From assembly GCA_003158495.1 (NCBI GenBank), contig PMJT01000072.1, forward strand, positions 172 through 9,950: a stretch of DNA of 9,779 bases, in the 5' to 3' direction. The notes under the pieces were generated by a model, which was not told where the DNA came from, searched no databases, and saw nothing but the letters and a program-made list of their open reading frames with translations. The DNA comes from Chloroflexota bacterium (GTDB lineage: Bacteria; Chloroflexota; Limnocylindria; Limnocylindrales; CSP1-4). Position numbers and translations under genes: made by a program. Every line of letters starts with the position of its first letter. Position 1 is the first letter of the stretch. Positions 1 through 8,127 of the stretch are shown here, piece by piece.

Positions 1-3
1 TTA

Positions 4-10
4 CTCCTTT
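4..10 (-). promoter_or_regulatory. Ribosome binding site AAAGGAG of the off-window gene
   Basis: The minus strand reads AAAGGAG followed by TAA at the window edge. This is a near-perfect Shine-Dalgarno sequence, so a start codon should follow within a few bases beyond position 1. It belongs to the next leftward gene, plausibly rpmF. Confidence 0.55.
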
Positions 11-121
11 GCTCCGGCGCGGCGCCAGGTGGCGGCACCAGTATTTGCGGGCCAGATGGCTGGGCCGGGCAGGCGTGACGGGGTACGGCGAAGCATACCC
101 TGTGCACGGGGCCGAGGCGGG

Positions 122-150
122 AGTTTAGCGGTTCCGGGCCCCGCTGTCAC
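122..150 (-). promoter_or_regulatory. Sigma70-type promoter, -35 GTGACA, 17-nt spacer, -10 TAAACT
   Basis: On the minus strand GTGACA (150-145) is followed after exactly 17 nt by TAAACT (127-122), each close to the TTGACA and TATAAT consensus, in an otherwise very GC-rich stretch. The predicted transcript would start near 115 and run leftward through a leader of more than 100 nt into a gene beyond the window edge. It lies outside any coding region. Seen directly: the two hexamers and their spacing. Inferred: that they function as a promoter. Confidence 0.5.
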
Positions 151-198
151 CGCGCATCGACACGAACCTTAGAGGCTCGACAGGCGGCGGCCTCGGCG

Positions 199-798
199 TT
201 AGTCGTTCGGTCCGTCGACGAAGGCGCGGAGAGCCTCGAGGCGCGGGTCAATTTCGTCGTCCGGGTGCTCGTGAGGGCCGCTCGAGAGTTCCAGGCCGCA
301 CACGATGCATAGCCCGGGGCAGTCCTCGCGGCAGAGCGGCGCGATCGGCTCGGCCAGCAGCATCCCGTCGCGGACTTCTTCCTCGAGATCCAGTTCGTGG
401 TGGTCCGTGAGCCGCAGAGCGTCCGGCTCCAGGGACCTGTCGACCGGCAGCCCGGTGGCGAAGTCGAGGATCGGCAGCGCCTCTTCGTGGAGCTCGATCT
501 CGACCGGCCATTCGATGTCGCGCAGGCATCGGCTGCAGTTCTGCTCGATGGCCGAACGGAGAACGCCGACCACCAGCAGGCCGCGGTTTGTTCGCGTCAA
601 CCGCAGGTCGCCCTCCAGGTCGTGGATTTGCACCAGGTCCGGTCCAAAGTCGAGCGGCGGCGACGAGACGTGGATGTCACGAATCGAGCCGGCGGGCTCG
701 GCCAGGAGGCCGGAGACGTTGAAGATGAGTGGCTCAGCCGCGAACTGTTTGTCCGGCGTCCGTTTCCTGGTATTCGTCGAGGTCTCCCTGGCCGTCAT
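199..798 (-). CDS. DUF177/YceD family protein
   Basis: A 199-residue member of the YceD/DUF177 family, which is usually encoded beside rpmF and is linked genetically to 23S rRNA or ribosome biogenesis. The N-terminal FNVSGLLAEPAGS segment (residues 26-38) matches the usual family opening. A CSRC pair sits at C88 and C91, and a C-terminal zinc-ribbon-like cluster has C156, C160, C164 and C167 followed by H176-x-H178, then a DPRLEAL segment. Many members carry Cys-x-Cys where this one has His-Glu-His. The only in-frame ATG before the conserved core is at 798, which overlaps the preceding gene by 65 nt; no GTG or TTG lies between. The frame stays open further upstream to 876, but that part is hidden inside the neighbour's coding region and looks unrelated to the family. 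Confidence 0.85.
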   Translation of the reverse strand: MTARETSTNTRKRTPDKQFAAEPLIFNVSGLLAEPAGSIRDIHVSSPPLDFGPDLVQIHDLEGDLRLTRTNRGLLVVGVLRSAIEQNCSRCLRDIEWPVEIELHEEALPILDFATGLPVDRSLEPDALRLTDHHELDLEEEVRDGMLLAEPIAPLCREDCPGLCIVCGLELSSGPHEHPDDEIDPRLEALRAFVDGPND

Positions 799-1291
799 TC
801 TCGACGTCCGCAGGTGCGGCCTCGGCTTCTGCGGCGAGGGCGGCCGAGCGCCGATCGTCCAGAAGATCCAGGCCACGCTTGATGGTCTTGAGAGTTCGCA
901 TCACTTCGCTCTCGAGACCCACCAGGACCTCGGATGCGTAATCGTCTGCTCCGTGCCTGATCTCGTCCGCCTCGGCCTGGGCCTGGCGCAAGATCTCGTG
1001 GCTCAGCTCCTCGGCCTGGCGAGTGAGCTCGCGCTCCTCGATCAGGTACGTGGCCTGCTCCTGGGCCCGGGCTAGTATCTGCTCGGCCTCTTCGCGGGCC
1101 CCTTCCAGCAGCCGCTCGACCTCGTTGGTCACGCGCCGGGCGGACTTTATCTCTTCAGGGATGGTCACCCGCAGCTGATCGATCCATTCGAGGGCGTCAG
1201 CCTGATCGATGATCACGCTGTTGGTGAGCGGGAGCTTCCGGCCGTTCGCCACGAGCGCTTCCAGCCGCTCGATCAGGACGATGATGTCTAT
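734..1291 (-). CDS. DivIVA/SepIVA-like coiled-coil protein with apparent ATA start
   Basis: A 185-residue coiled-coil protein, called from the ATA at 1291. The segment around residues 27-50, including QLRVTIPEEIK and ARRV, followed by a long heptad-like region rich in Glu, Ala, Gln and Arg (about residues 50-125), resembles the family that includes mycobacterial SepIVA (Rv2927c), a septum and intracellular-membrane-associated DivIVA-type protein also encoded between coaD and the DUF177 gene. Such proteins are often annotated as ATP synthase subunit B-like. The tail (about 140-185) is acidic and low in complexity. The first conventional start is a GTG at 1252, but the frame upstream encodes DIIVLIERLEALV, which fits the family's usual N-terminus, and a consensus AAGGAGG lies 9 nt before the ATA. 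If the GTG were used, a GGAAG 5 nt upstream could serve and the protein would have 172 residues. The function here is inferred from family and location. Confidence 0.8.
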   Translation of the reverse strand: MDIIVLIERLEALVANGRKLPLTNSVIIDQADALEWIDQLRVTIPEEIKSARRVTNEVERLLEGAREEAEQILARAQEQATYLIEERELTRQAEELSHEILRQAQAEADEIRHGADDYASEVLVGLESEVMRTLKTIKRGLDLLDDRRSAALAAEAEAAPADVENDGQGDLDEYQETDAGQTVRG

Positions 1292-1300
1292 CGGTCGGGC

Positions 1301-1307
1301 CCTCCTT
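1301..1307 (-). promoter_or_regulatory. Ribosome binding site AAGGAGG pointing to the ATA start
   Basis: On the minus strand AAGGAGG occupies 1307-1301 and is followed by 9 nt and then ATA (1291-1289). It is a full anti-Shine-Dalgarno match in the short gap after coaD. No ATG, GTG or TTG in the SepIVA-like frame lies within its reach, since the nearest (GTG at 1252) is 48 nt away. Confidence 0.7.
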
Positions 1308-1338
1308 GGGCAGGTAACAAGGGCTGCCGGTTGTGGCG

Positions 1339-1366
1339 ATTATAGACCCCGGCTACGCCCCGCCAG
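1339..1366 (-). promoter_or_regulatory. Internal promoter with perfect TATAAT overlapping the coaD stop
   Basis: The minus strand reads TATAAT at 1344-1339, an exact -10 consensus that contains the coaD TAA stop codon (1342-1340). A weak -35 candidate, CTGGCG (1366-1361), lies 16 nt upstream. The predicted transcript starts near 1332, about 40 nt before the SepIVA-like start. It would uncouple the SepIVA-like and DUF177 genes from the upstream cluster. The -10 is seen directly; the -35 is poor and promoter activity is inferred. Confidence 0.5.
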
Positions 1367-1843
1367 ACGCGAGGCGACACTCGGCGGAACCATCTGGCTC
1401 ACGTCTCCCCCGAAGGCCGCGATCTCCTTGACCAGACTCGAACTGAGATAGCTGTGCTCCAGGGCGGTCATGAAGAAGACGGCATCGACTTCAGGCGCCA
1501 GCTTGCGGTTGGTGTGTGCCATCTGCATCTCGGATTCGAAGTCCGAGATGGCGCGGAGTCCCCGGACGACGAAAGTCGCGCCCCTCCGGCGACAGAAGTC
1601 GACGGTCAGACCGTCGAACGATTCGACTTCGATTCGGGCGGCTATATCCGTCGGGCAGCACTCGTCGATCGCCTCGCGGATGACCTTGACACGTTCCTCG
1701 GTCGGAAAGACCGGGGCCGACTTCTGCGGGTTGACCAGGACGGCGAAGACGACAAGGTCGAAGACTGCTGCGGCCCGCGAGACGACGTCGAGGTGGCCAT
1801 ACGTGATCGGATCGAATGAGCCCGGGTAGACGGCGATCTTCAC
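1340..1843 (-). CDS. coaD: Pantetheine-phosphate adenylyltransferase (PPAT)
   Basis: A 167-residue enzyme that transfers AMP from ATP to 4'-phosphopantetheine, giving dephospho-CoA in the penultimate step of coenzyme A synthesis in the cytosol. The nucleotidyltransferase signature PGSFDPITYGH (residues 7-17, with the T-x-G-H element at 14-17), the RGLRAISDFE segment (94-103) and the SSSLVKE motif near the C-terminus (134-140) are all present, and the length is typical. The start is a GTG at 1843 preceded by AGGAGG at 7 nt; the frame is open further upstream, but that part lies within rsmD and has no family similarity. The start overlaps the rsmD stop as GTGA, indicating translational coupling. 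Placement next to rsmD is a common bacterial arrangement. Confidence 0.96.
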   Translation of the reverse strand: MKIAVYPGSFDPITYGHLDVVSRAAAVFDLVVFAVLVNPQKSAPVFPTEERVKVIREAIDECCPTDIAARIEVESFDGLTVDFCRRRGATFVVRGLRAISDFESEMQMAHTNRKLAPEVDAVFFMTALEHSYLSSSLVKEIAAFGGDVSQMVPPSVASRLAGRSRGL

Positions 1844-2479
1844 GTGGCTGCCTCCTGCGGCCCGGCGGGCTGGTCGGTCCCGGTGACGTCCTCGACCGAT
1901 CCCGCGCCCGGGGATGGCTCCGGCGCCCAACGGTAGAACGTCAGCGCAGTCTCTCCGAAACGGCGGTTCCTCACGGATGCTAGCAGCCCGGCGGCGGGCG
2001 GTGGAGGGGTCCGCCAGAAATGCTTGGCCACGACCCACCCGTCGGGCGCCAGGAGAGCTGTTTCGGCCGATCCTAGACACGTCAGGGCCGCATCCATCAG
2101 GCCGCTCTCGGCGTACGGTGGGTCGAGCAGGACGAGGTCGAACGGCGCGTTCGTGGCGGCCGTCTTCAGGTAAGCGATGGCGTCGCTGCGGACGATCCGG
2201 GCGTTCGCGATGAGCCCCGTGGCTCGGAGGTTCTCCCCTATGACGCGGGCCGCGGTCGCGTCACGCTCGACGAAGATCGCTGCGGCGGCGCCGCGCGAGA
2301 GCGCTTCTATTCCACCCGCGCCCGACCCGGCGAAGAGGTCCAGCACCCGAGCCCCCGGCAGATCCGGCTCCAGGATCGCGAAGAGCGTCTGCTTGACGCG
2401 GTCCCCGAACGGCCGTGTTCCCTCGCCGGGGGCGCGGAGGCGCCTGCCGCGAGCGGACCCGGCGATGACACGGCCGGCC

Positions 2480-2487
<8 letters not shown>
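1840..2487 (-). CDS. rsmD: 16S rRNA (guanine(966)-N(2))-methyltransferase
   Basis: A 215-residue SAM-dependent methyltransferase of the RsmD family, which methylates N2 of G966 (E. coli numbering) in 16S rRNA of the assembling 30S subunit. Visible elements are the N-terminal RVIAGSARGRRL (6-17), RPFGDRVKQTLF (25-36, commonly RPT-x-DRVRE in relatives), the SAM-binding DLFAGSGAGGIEALSRG (50-66), the acidic loop FVERD (72-76) and the catalytic DPPY (122-125). About 28 residues after the core (from 188) form a Pro/Gly/acid-rich tail that is longer than in most relatives. The start is a GTG at 2487, overlapping the recG stop by 8 nt, with GGAAAGG upstream. Its stop overlaps the coaD start. Confidence 0.93.
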
Positions 2488-4954
<2,467 letters not shown>

Positions 4955-4958
4955 GCGC

Positions 4959-6743
4959 CTACTCGGCCGCGATCAGGTACCGGTAGTGGGGCTGCCCGCC
5001 CTGGACGATTTCCACGTCCAAACCGGGCCGCCACTCCCGCACCCGTCGAGCGACCCCTTCGGCCTCGGGCAGGTCGGCACCGGCGCCGTAGTAGATCGTG
5101 ATCAGTTCGAACCCGGGCTCGAGGGCTTCCAGTGCCGACAGCACCGCCTTCATTCGATCGTTGCCGGCCGCCAGGAGGCCGTCGTCGGGATCGAGAACGA
5201 TCGTCTGGCCCCTCTTCACCTTGCGATCCCCGATTGTGGCATCGCGAACGGCCTCGGTGACCTGCAGCGTCTGAACCGCGCGCCCTGCCAGCGTCATCAC
5301 CTCGGCGTTGGTCGTGGCGTCCCTGTCGGGATCCAGCGCCAGGAGCGCCGCAAAGCCCTCGGCGGCATTGCGCGTGGGAACGACGCGAACACGCCTGGTC
5401 GTCAGCTCGGACGCCTGCCGAGCCGCCAGGATGACGTTCGGGTTGTTCGGCAGGAGCAAGACTTCGTCGGCGAGGATGCCTTCGACCGCGTCGAGCAGCT
5501 CGCCCGTCGAAGGGTTGTTGGTCTGGCCGCCGTGAACGACCGCCGCGACTCCATAAGAATCGAAGATCCGGGCCAGCCCGTCTCCCGCGGCAACCGCGAC
5601 CACCGCGAGCGGCACAGTCGCCACGAGCGGGACGGCGTTCGAACCTTTCGAACCGGTCCCGTTGGAGCCCCCGCCGGACGGCGCGACATCGACCTCCGCC
5701 CCGTAGGTGCCCAGGTCCACGTGCGGACGGCCTTCATGGTGCTTGCCCCGGCCGTGAACCTCGATCGGCGCGCCCACCGCGTCCGCGGCCTGTTTCTCCC
5801 GGACCTCGTTCGACTGGGCGTCGAGATTCTCCACTGTGATCCGCGTCAGGGCCCCGAGCGAGAGACCGAGGGCAATAACGCGATCCGGATGCTCGTTGTG
5901 GACATGGACCTTGACGGCGCGCGCGTCTCCCGCGACCAGCACGGACTCACCGATCTTCTCCAGCGCCGCTCTCAGGCTTTCGATATCGAGCGGGCCGCCA
6001 CGCGAATGGAGGAGGAACATCGTCTCGTATCCGAAGCCCTCGTCGGCCGGAACGGCCTGCCTCGAAGGCGCCGCCTGCGCCTGGGACCCGACGATCGCGG
6101 CAGCACTCTCCGTCGCTGCGGCCGATCTGGTCCTCAGGTACGCGAGCGCACCCTCGAGGAGCCTGTACAGGCCCTGCCCGCCGGCATCGACCACGCCGGC
6201 GTCGCGCAGGATGGGCAGCATCGACGGCGTCTTCGCGACTGCCTGACGCGCCCCTTCGACGGCGGCCGTGAGTACCTCTTCCAGATCCCCGCCGGCGTCG
6301 GACGCGACGACGGCCGCGGCCGACGACTCGCGTACGACCGTCAGGATCGTGCCCTCGACCGGCTTGACAACCGCCTTGTAGGCCGTCGCCGTGCCCTGGG
6401 TCAAAGCGTGGGCCAGGTCCGGGCCGGTAAAGCGATGCTTGCCGCCGAGTCCCTCGGACATGCCCCGGAAGATCTGCGATGCGATGACGCCCGAGTTGCC
6501 ACGCGCGCCCATCAGGGCGCCAAAGCTGATGGCCTGGGCGATGCGGTCGGCGGACGGGTCCGCGACCGTCTCGGCCTCTGCCAGGGCCGCCCTCACCGTC
6601 GCGAGCATGTTGCTGCCGGTGTCGCCATCCGGCACGGGAAACACGTTCAGCGCGTTGATCTCGTCGACGTTGGCGGCGAGGTTTTCCGCCGCAGCCCGAA
6701 AGGCCGCCAGCAGCCCGGCTCCATCGCCAGCTCGGCGCGTCAT
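4959..6743 (-). CDS. DAK-domain kinase, FakA-like (DhaL plus DegV-like C-terminal domain)
   Basis: A 594-residue protein with the architecture of FakA/YloV, the ATP-binding subunit of bacterial fatty acid kinase, which works with a FakB (DegV) acyl-binding partner to phosphorylate exogenous fatty acids. The DhaL domain has NALNVFPVPDGDTGSNM (30-46) with the Mg-binding Asp residues of DGDTG (39-43), MGARGNSG (78-85) and DAGVVDAGGQG (181-191). A middle domain contains GFGYETMF (236-243) and VKVHVHNEHP (277-286). A Gly/Ser-rich linker (355-370) precedes the C-terminal domain with GDGLARIF (387-394), HGGQTNNPSTGE (404-415) and LLPNNPN (430-436). The ATG at 6743 lies 16 nt after the asp23-like stop; the open frame extends to 6878, but only within that gene. 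No fakB/degV gene is present in the window, so the substrate is inferred. Confidence 0.9.
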   Translation of the reverse strand: MTRRAGDGAGLLAAFRAAAENLAANVDEINALNVFPVPDGDTGSNMLATVRAALAEAETVADPSADRIAQAISFGALMGARGNSGVIASQIFRGMSEGLGGKHRFTGPDLAHALTQGTATAYKAVVKPVEGTILTVVRESSAAAVVASDAGGDLEEVLTAAVEGARQAVAKTPSMLPILRDAGVVDAGGQGLYRLLEGALAYLRTRSAAATESAAAIVGSQAQAAPSRQAVPADEGFGYETMFLLHSRGGPLDIESLRAALEKIGESVLVAGDARAVKVHVHNEHPDRVIALGLSLGALTRITVENLDAQSNEVREKQAADAVGAPIEVHGRGKHHEGRPHVDLGTYGAEVDVAPSGGGSNGTGSKGSNAVPLVATVPLAVVAVAAGDGLARIFDSYGVAAVVHGGQTNNPSTGELLDAVEGILADEVLLLPNNPNVILAARQASELTTRRVRVVPTRNAAEGFAALLALDPDRDATTNAEVMTLAGRAVQTLQVTEAVRDATIGDRKVKRGQTIVLDPDDGLLAAGNDRMKAVLSALEALEPGFELITIYYGAGADLPEAEGVARRVREWRPGLDVEIVQGGQPHYRYLIAAE

Positions 6744-6759
6744 GGCATGGCTCGCTGTG

Positions 6760-7230
6760 TCATCTGGGCTTGCGTTTCCTCGAGGCCTTCCCCGCCGCGG
6801 CCATCGTCTGCCCGGCCGAAGCTTCGGCACCCGGTTCGGGGCGCTCGGCCGCCTCGGCCCGTTCGATCGCTTCGGCACGCTCGACGGCCGCCGGCTGGTA
6901 GCGAAGCCCGTCGACGTGGATGGTCAGTGCTTTGACGTCCGCTCCTACGTAGTGTCGGAGCGAGTATCGAACCGCGGAGTCAACCTGGCGGGCGACCTCC
7001 GCGACCGGTACCCCGAAGGCGACCGTGATGTACAGGTCCAGGCGCAATCCGCCCTCGGTCGTGAGGCGGATCCCAGGTCTGTCCAGGCCGACCCAGCGCA
7101 ACAGCCGTCGGCTGAAGGAAGGGTCGCTGAAACCTGTGACTCCGTAGCTTCCCTGGACGGCAGTGCGAACGATGTCTACGATGGCCCGGCGAGTGACGAT
7201 CGATCTTCCGGCCACAGATGGCTCCGGCAT
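6760..7230 (-). CDS. Asp23/Gls24 family envelope stress response protein
   Basis: A 156-residue Asp23/Gls24 (DUF322) protein. The core spans about residues 8-112: a start with GRSIVTRRAIVDIV, the VDLYI-like LRLDLYITVAFGVPV (63-77) followed by VARQV, and the closing LTIHVDGL (102-109). In Staphylococcus, Asp23 is a membrane-associated cytoplasmic protein tied to cell-wall homeostasis; in other bacteria a small paralogue precedes the DAK-domain kinase, as here. The tail (about 113-156) is a charged, repetitive Glu/Arg/Ala stretch (ERAEAIERAEAAERPEP) that ends in a basic KASRKRKPR. The ATG at 7230 follows AGGAGGT at a slightly long spacing of 10 nt. It is the first gene of the leftward cluster. 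Confidence 0.85.
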   Translation of the reverse strand: MPEPSVAGRSIVTRRAIVDIVRTAVQGSYGVTGFSDPSFSRRLLRWVGLDRPGIRLTTEGGLRLDLYITVAFGVPVAEVARQVDSAVRYSLRHYVGADVKALTIHVDGLRYQPAAVERAEAIERAEAAERPEPGAEASAGQTMAAAGKASRKRKPR

Positions 7231-7249
7231 GCCTGGTACGACCTCCTGC

Positions 7250-7277
7250 CTGAGCTACCGAAACGGTGTGCTATCAT
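7250..7277 (+). promoter_or_regulatory. Extended -10 promoter of rpmB
   Basis: TATCAT at 7272-7277 is preceded by TG plus one base (7269-7271), giving the TGnTATCAT form of an extended -10. A weak -35, CTGAGC (7250-7255), lies 16 nt upstream. Transcription would start near 7284, leaving a leader of about 55 nt before rpmB. Confidence 0.55.
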
Positions 7278-7289
7278 ACCGCCCCGTCG

Positions 7290-7305
7290 GGTCCCGGTCG
7301 GGACC
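7290..7305 (+). other. Perfect 6-bp hairpin near the 5' end of the rpmB leader
   Basis: GGTCCC (7290-7295) and GGGACC (7300-7305) are exact inverted repeats around a GGTC loop. With transcription starting near 7284 the hairpin sits at the 5' end of the rpmB mRNA, where it could stabilise the message or take part in autoregulation by a ribosomal protein. Its structure is seen; a role is inferred. No U-tract follows, so it is not a terminator. Confidence 0.35.
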
Positions 7306-7338
7306 GCGATCTTCGAGCATGTAATCGAGAGGACCTTT

Positions 7339-7536
7339 ATGGCTCGCTCCTGCGCCGTTTGCGGGAAGGTCTCCATTGACGGCTTCAATGCGCAGTCGTC
7401 CGGGATGAACCGGGTCCGCGCACACCGCCGCTTCCAGCCGAACCTTCAGCAGACGAACATCCAGGTCAACGGCAAGTCCGTGAAGACTCTCGTCTGCACC
7501 CGCTGCCAGCGAACTCTTTCCCGCGGGGCCCAGTAG
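7339..7536 (+). CDS. rpmB: 50S ribosomal protein L28, zinc-ribbon form
   Basis: A 65-residue L28 protein of the large ribosomal subunit. It begins MARSCAVCGK, with C5 and C8 pairing with C53 and C56 (LVCTRCQRTL) as a four-cysteine zinc ribbon, the so-called C+ type. The central RVRAHRRFQPNLQQ (26-39) and the basic composition fit the family. The start ATG follows GAGAGG at good spacing. It is transcribed alone, opposite to all its neighbours, from an extended -10 promoter and ends at a strong terminator. In many genomes with this gene order rpmB stands divergently beside the asp23-like/fakA-like pair. Confidence 0.96.
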   Translation: MARSCAVCGKVSIDGFNAQSSGMNRVRAHRRFQPNLQQTNIQVNGKSVKTLVCTRCQRTLSRGAQ

Positions 7537-7647
7537 TAGGCTTAGTCGGCCTCCGGCCAAGACCGCGCATTTCCAGTCGGCGTCGAACCCAGGTTCGGCG
7601 CCGATTTCCTTTGTGTGGGCCACGCGCAGATCGGCTCGACGTCTTAC
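7537..7647. other. Convergent intergenic region between rpmB and dtd
   Basis: This 111-nt gap lies between two converging genes. Apart from the rpmB terminator it contains only a short GGCC-TCC-GGCC inverted repeat near 7550-7560. I see no coding signal or RNA gene in it. Confidence 0.6.
7575..7612 (+). terminator. Rho-independent terminator of rpmB
   Basis: The arm TCGGCGTCGAACC (7577-7589) pairs with GGTTCGGCGCCGA (7592-7604), with a single G-U pair in 13 and possible extension by two more pairs. The hairpin is closed by a tiny loop around CA and is followed by TTTCCTTT (7605-7612). It lies about 40 nt after the rpmB stop. On the minus strand the same hairpin lies about 40 nt beyond the dtd stop but lacks a T-tract there, so it may serve the convergent operon only weakly. 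Confidence 0.85.
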
Positions 7648-8118
7648 TCAGGCGGTCGGGCGCGGGTCGATGCCAAGTTCGGCGCTGTCCAGCCAGACCG
7701 TGAAGGGCCCTTCGTTGACCAGCTCGACTTCCATGTCCGCACCGAAGCGGCCCTGCGCAACGGGGATGCCGGTCGTGGCCAGGACTTCGCAGAAGACCTC
7801 GTAGAGCCGCTCGCCGACTATCGGACCGGCGGCGCCGATGAAGCTCGGCCGCCGGCCGCGGCGCGTGTCCGCGTAGAGCGTGAACTGGCTGACCACCAGC
7901 GCCGATCCGCCGACATCGCCGATCGCCAGGTTCGTGAGACCGTCGGCGTCGGCGAAGATGCGCAACCCCGACACCTTGGCTGCGAGCCCTGAGGCGACGT
8001 ACTCGTCGTCATTCGGCGCCACGCCCAGCAGGATCAGCAGGCCACGATCGATCGTCCCGACACTCTTGGCGTCTACCCGGACCTCGGCCCGGGTGACGCG
8101 CTGCAGCAGGGCACGCAC
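7648..8118 (-). CDS. dtd: D-aminoacyl-tRNA deacylase
   Basis: A 156-residue DTD that hydrolyses D-amino acids (and mischarged glycine) from tRNA, a translation quality-control step in the cytosol. The start MRALLQRVTRAEV is typical. The active-site motif SQFT is at 77-80 within VVSQFTLYAD, and the cross-subunit Gly-Pro motif is in NEGPFTVWLDS (135-145), with G137-P138. Length is only slightly above the usual 145-150. The start is a GTG at 8118, 9 nt after the stop of the PAP2-family gene; its GGAG ribosome binding site overlaps that stop codon, so the two are co-transcribed and probably coupled. It is the last gene of its operon and converges with rpmB. Confidence 0.96.
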   Translation of the reverse strand: MRALLQRVTRAEVRVDAKSVGTIDRGLLILLGVAPNDDEYVASGLAAKVSGLRIFADADGLTNLAIGDVGGSALVVSQFTLYADTRRGRRPSFIGAAGPIVGERLYEVFCEVLATTGIPVAQGRFGADMEVELVNEGPFTVWLDSAELGIDPRPTA

Positions 8119-8127
8119 CGTCTACTC

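Larger units (their letters stand above)
1..198 (-). other. Intergenic leader region upstream of an off-window gene
   Basis: No recognisable gene lies between the DUF177 stop codon and the left edge. The minus strand holds a promoter-like pair, a 31-codon open frame (96 down to 1, starting at an ATG) and a Shine-Dalgarno sequence at the edge, so it reads as the promoter and 5' leader of a gene that starts just outside the window. In many bacteria DUF177 is followed directly by rpmF (ribosomal protein L32); no lysine- and arginine-rich L32 start is present here, so rpmF, if adjacent, begins off-window. The 31-codon frame has only a poorly placed AGGG before its ATG, so I do not call it a gene. 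Confidence 0.6.
7231..7338. promoter_or_regulatory. Divergent intergenic control region between asp23-like gene and rpmB
   Basis: This 108-nt gap separates two divergent transcription units. It contains the imperfect palindrome GGTGTGCTATCATACC (7265-7280), which presents TATCAT to the plus strand and TATGAT (7278-7273) to the minus strand, so one AT-rich core could serve both directions. The leftward -35 is not convincing. If the leftward TATGAT is used, the asp23-like leader is about 36 nt. Confidence 0.5.

Noticed and set aside
165..196. A GAGGC / GCCTC inverted repeat after the DUF177 stop, considered as a terminator
   Set aside because: The stem is only 5 bp with a long loop and no T-tract follows.
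1..198. rpmF (L32) expected downstream of the DUF177 gene
   Set aside because: No frame there has the Lys/Arg-rich L32 start or its cysteines; the gene, if adjacent, begins beyond the edge.
1843..2080. N-terminal extension of coaD in the open frame up to 2080
   Set aside because: The extension overlaps rsmD coding sequence, lacks similarity to the family, and a well-placed AGGAGG precedes the GTG at 1843.
6744..6878. N-terminal extension of the FakA-like protein up to 6878
   Set aside because: It lies within the asp23-like gene, is Pro/Arg-rich and unrelated to DAK-domain proteins; the ATG at 6743 fits the family start.
6846..6895. Short repeats encoding the ERAEA-type tail of the Asp23-like protein, considered as a DNA repeat element
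   Set aside because: The repetition is short, imperfect and explained by a charged low-complexity protein tail.
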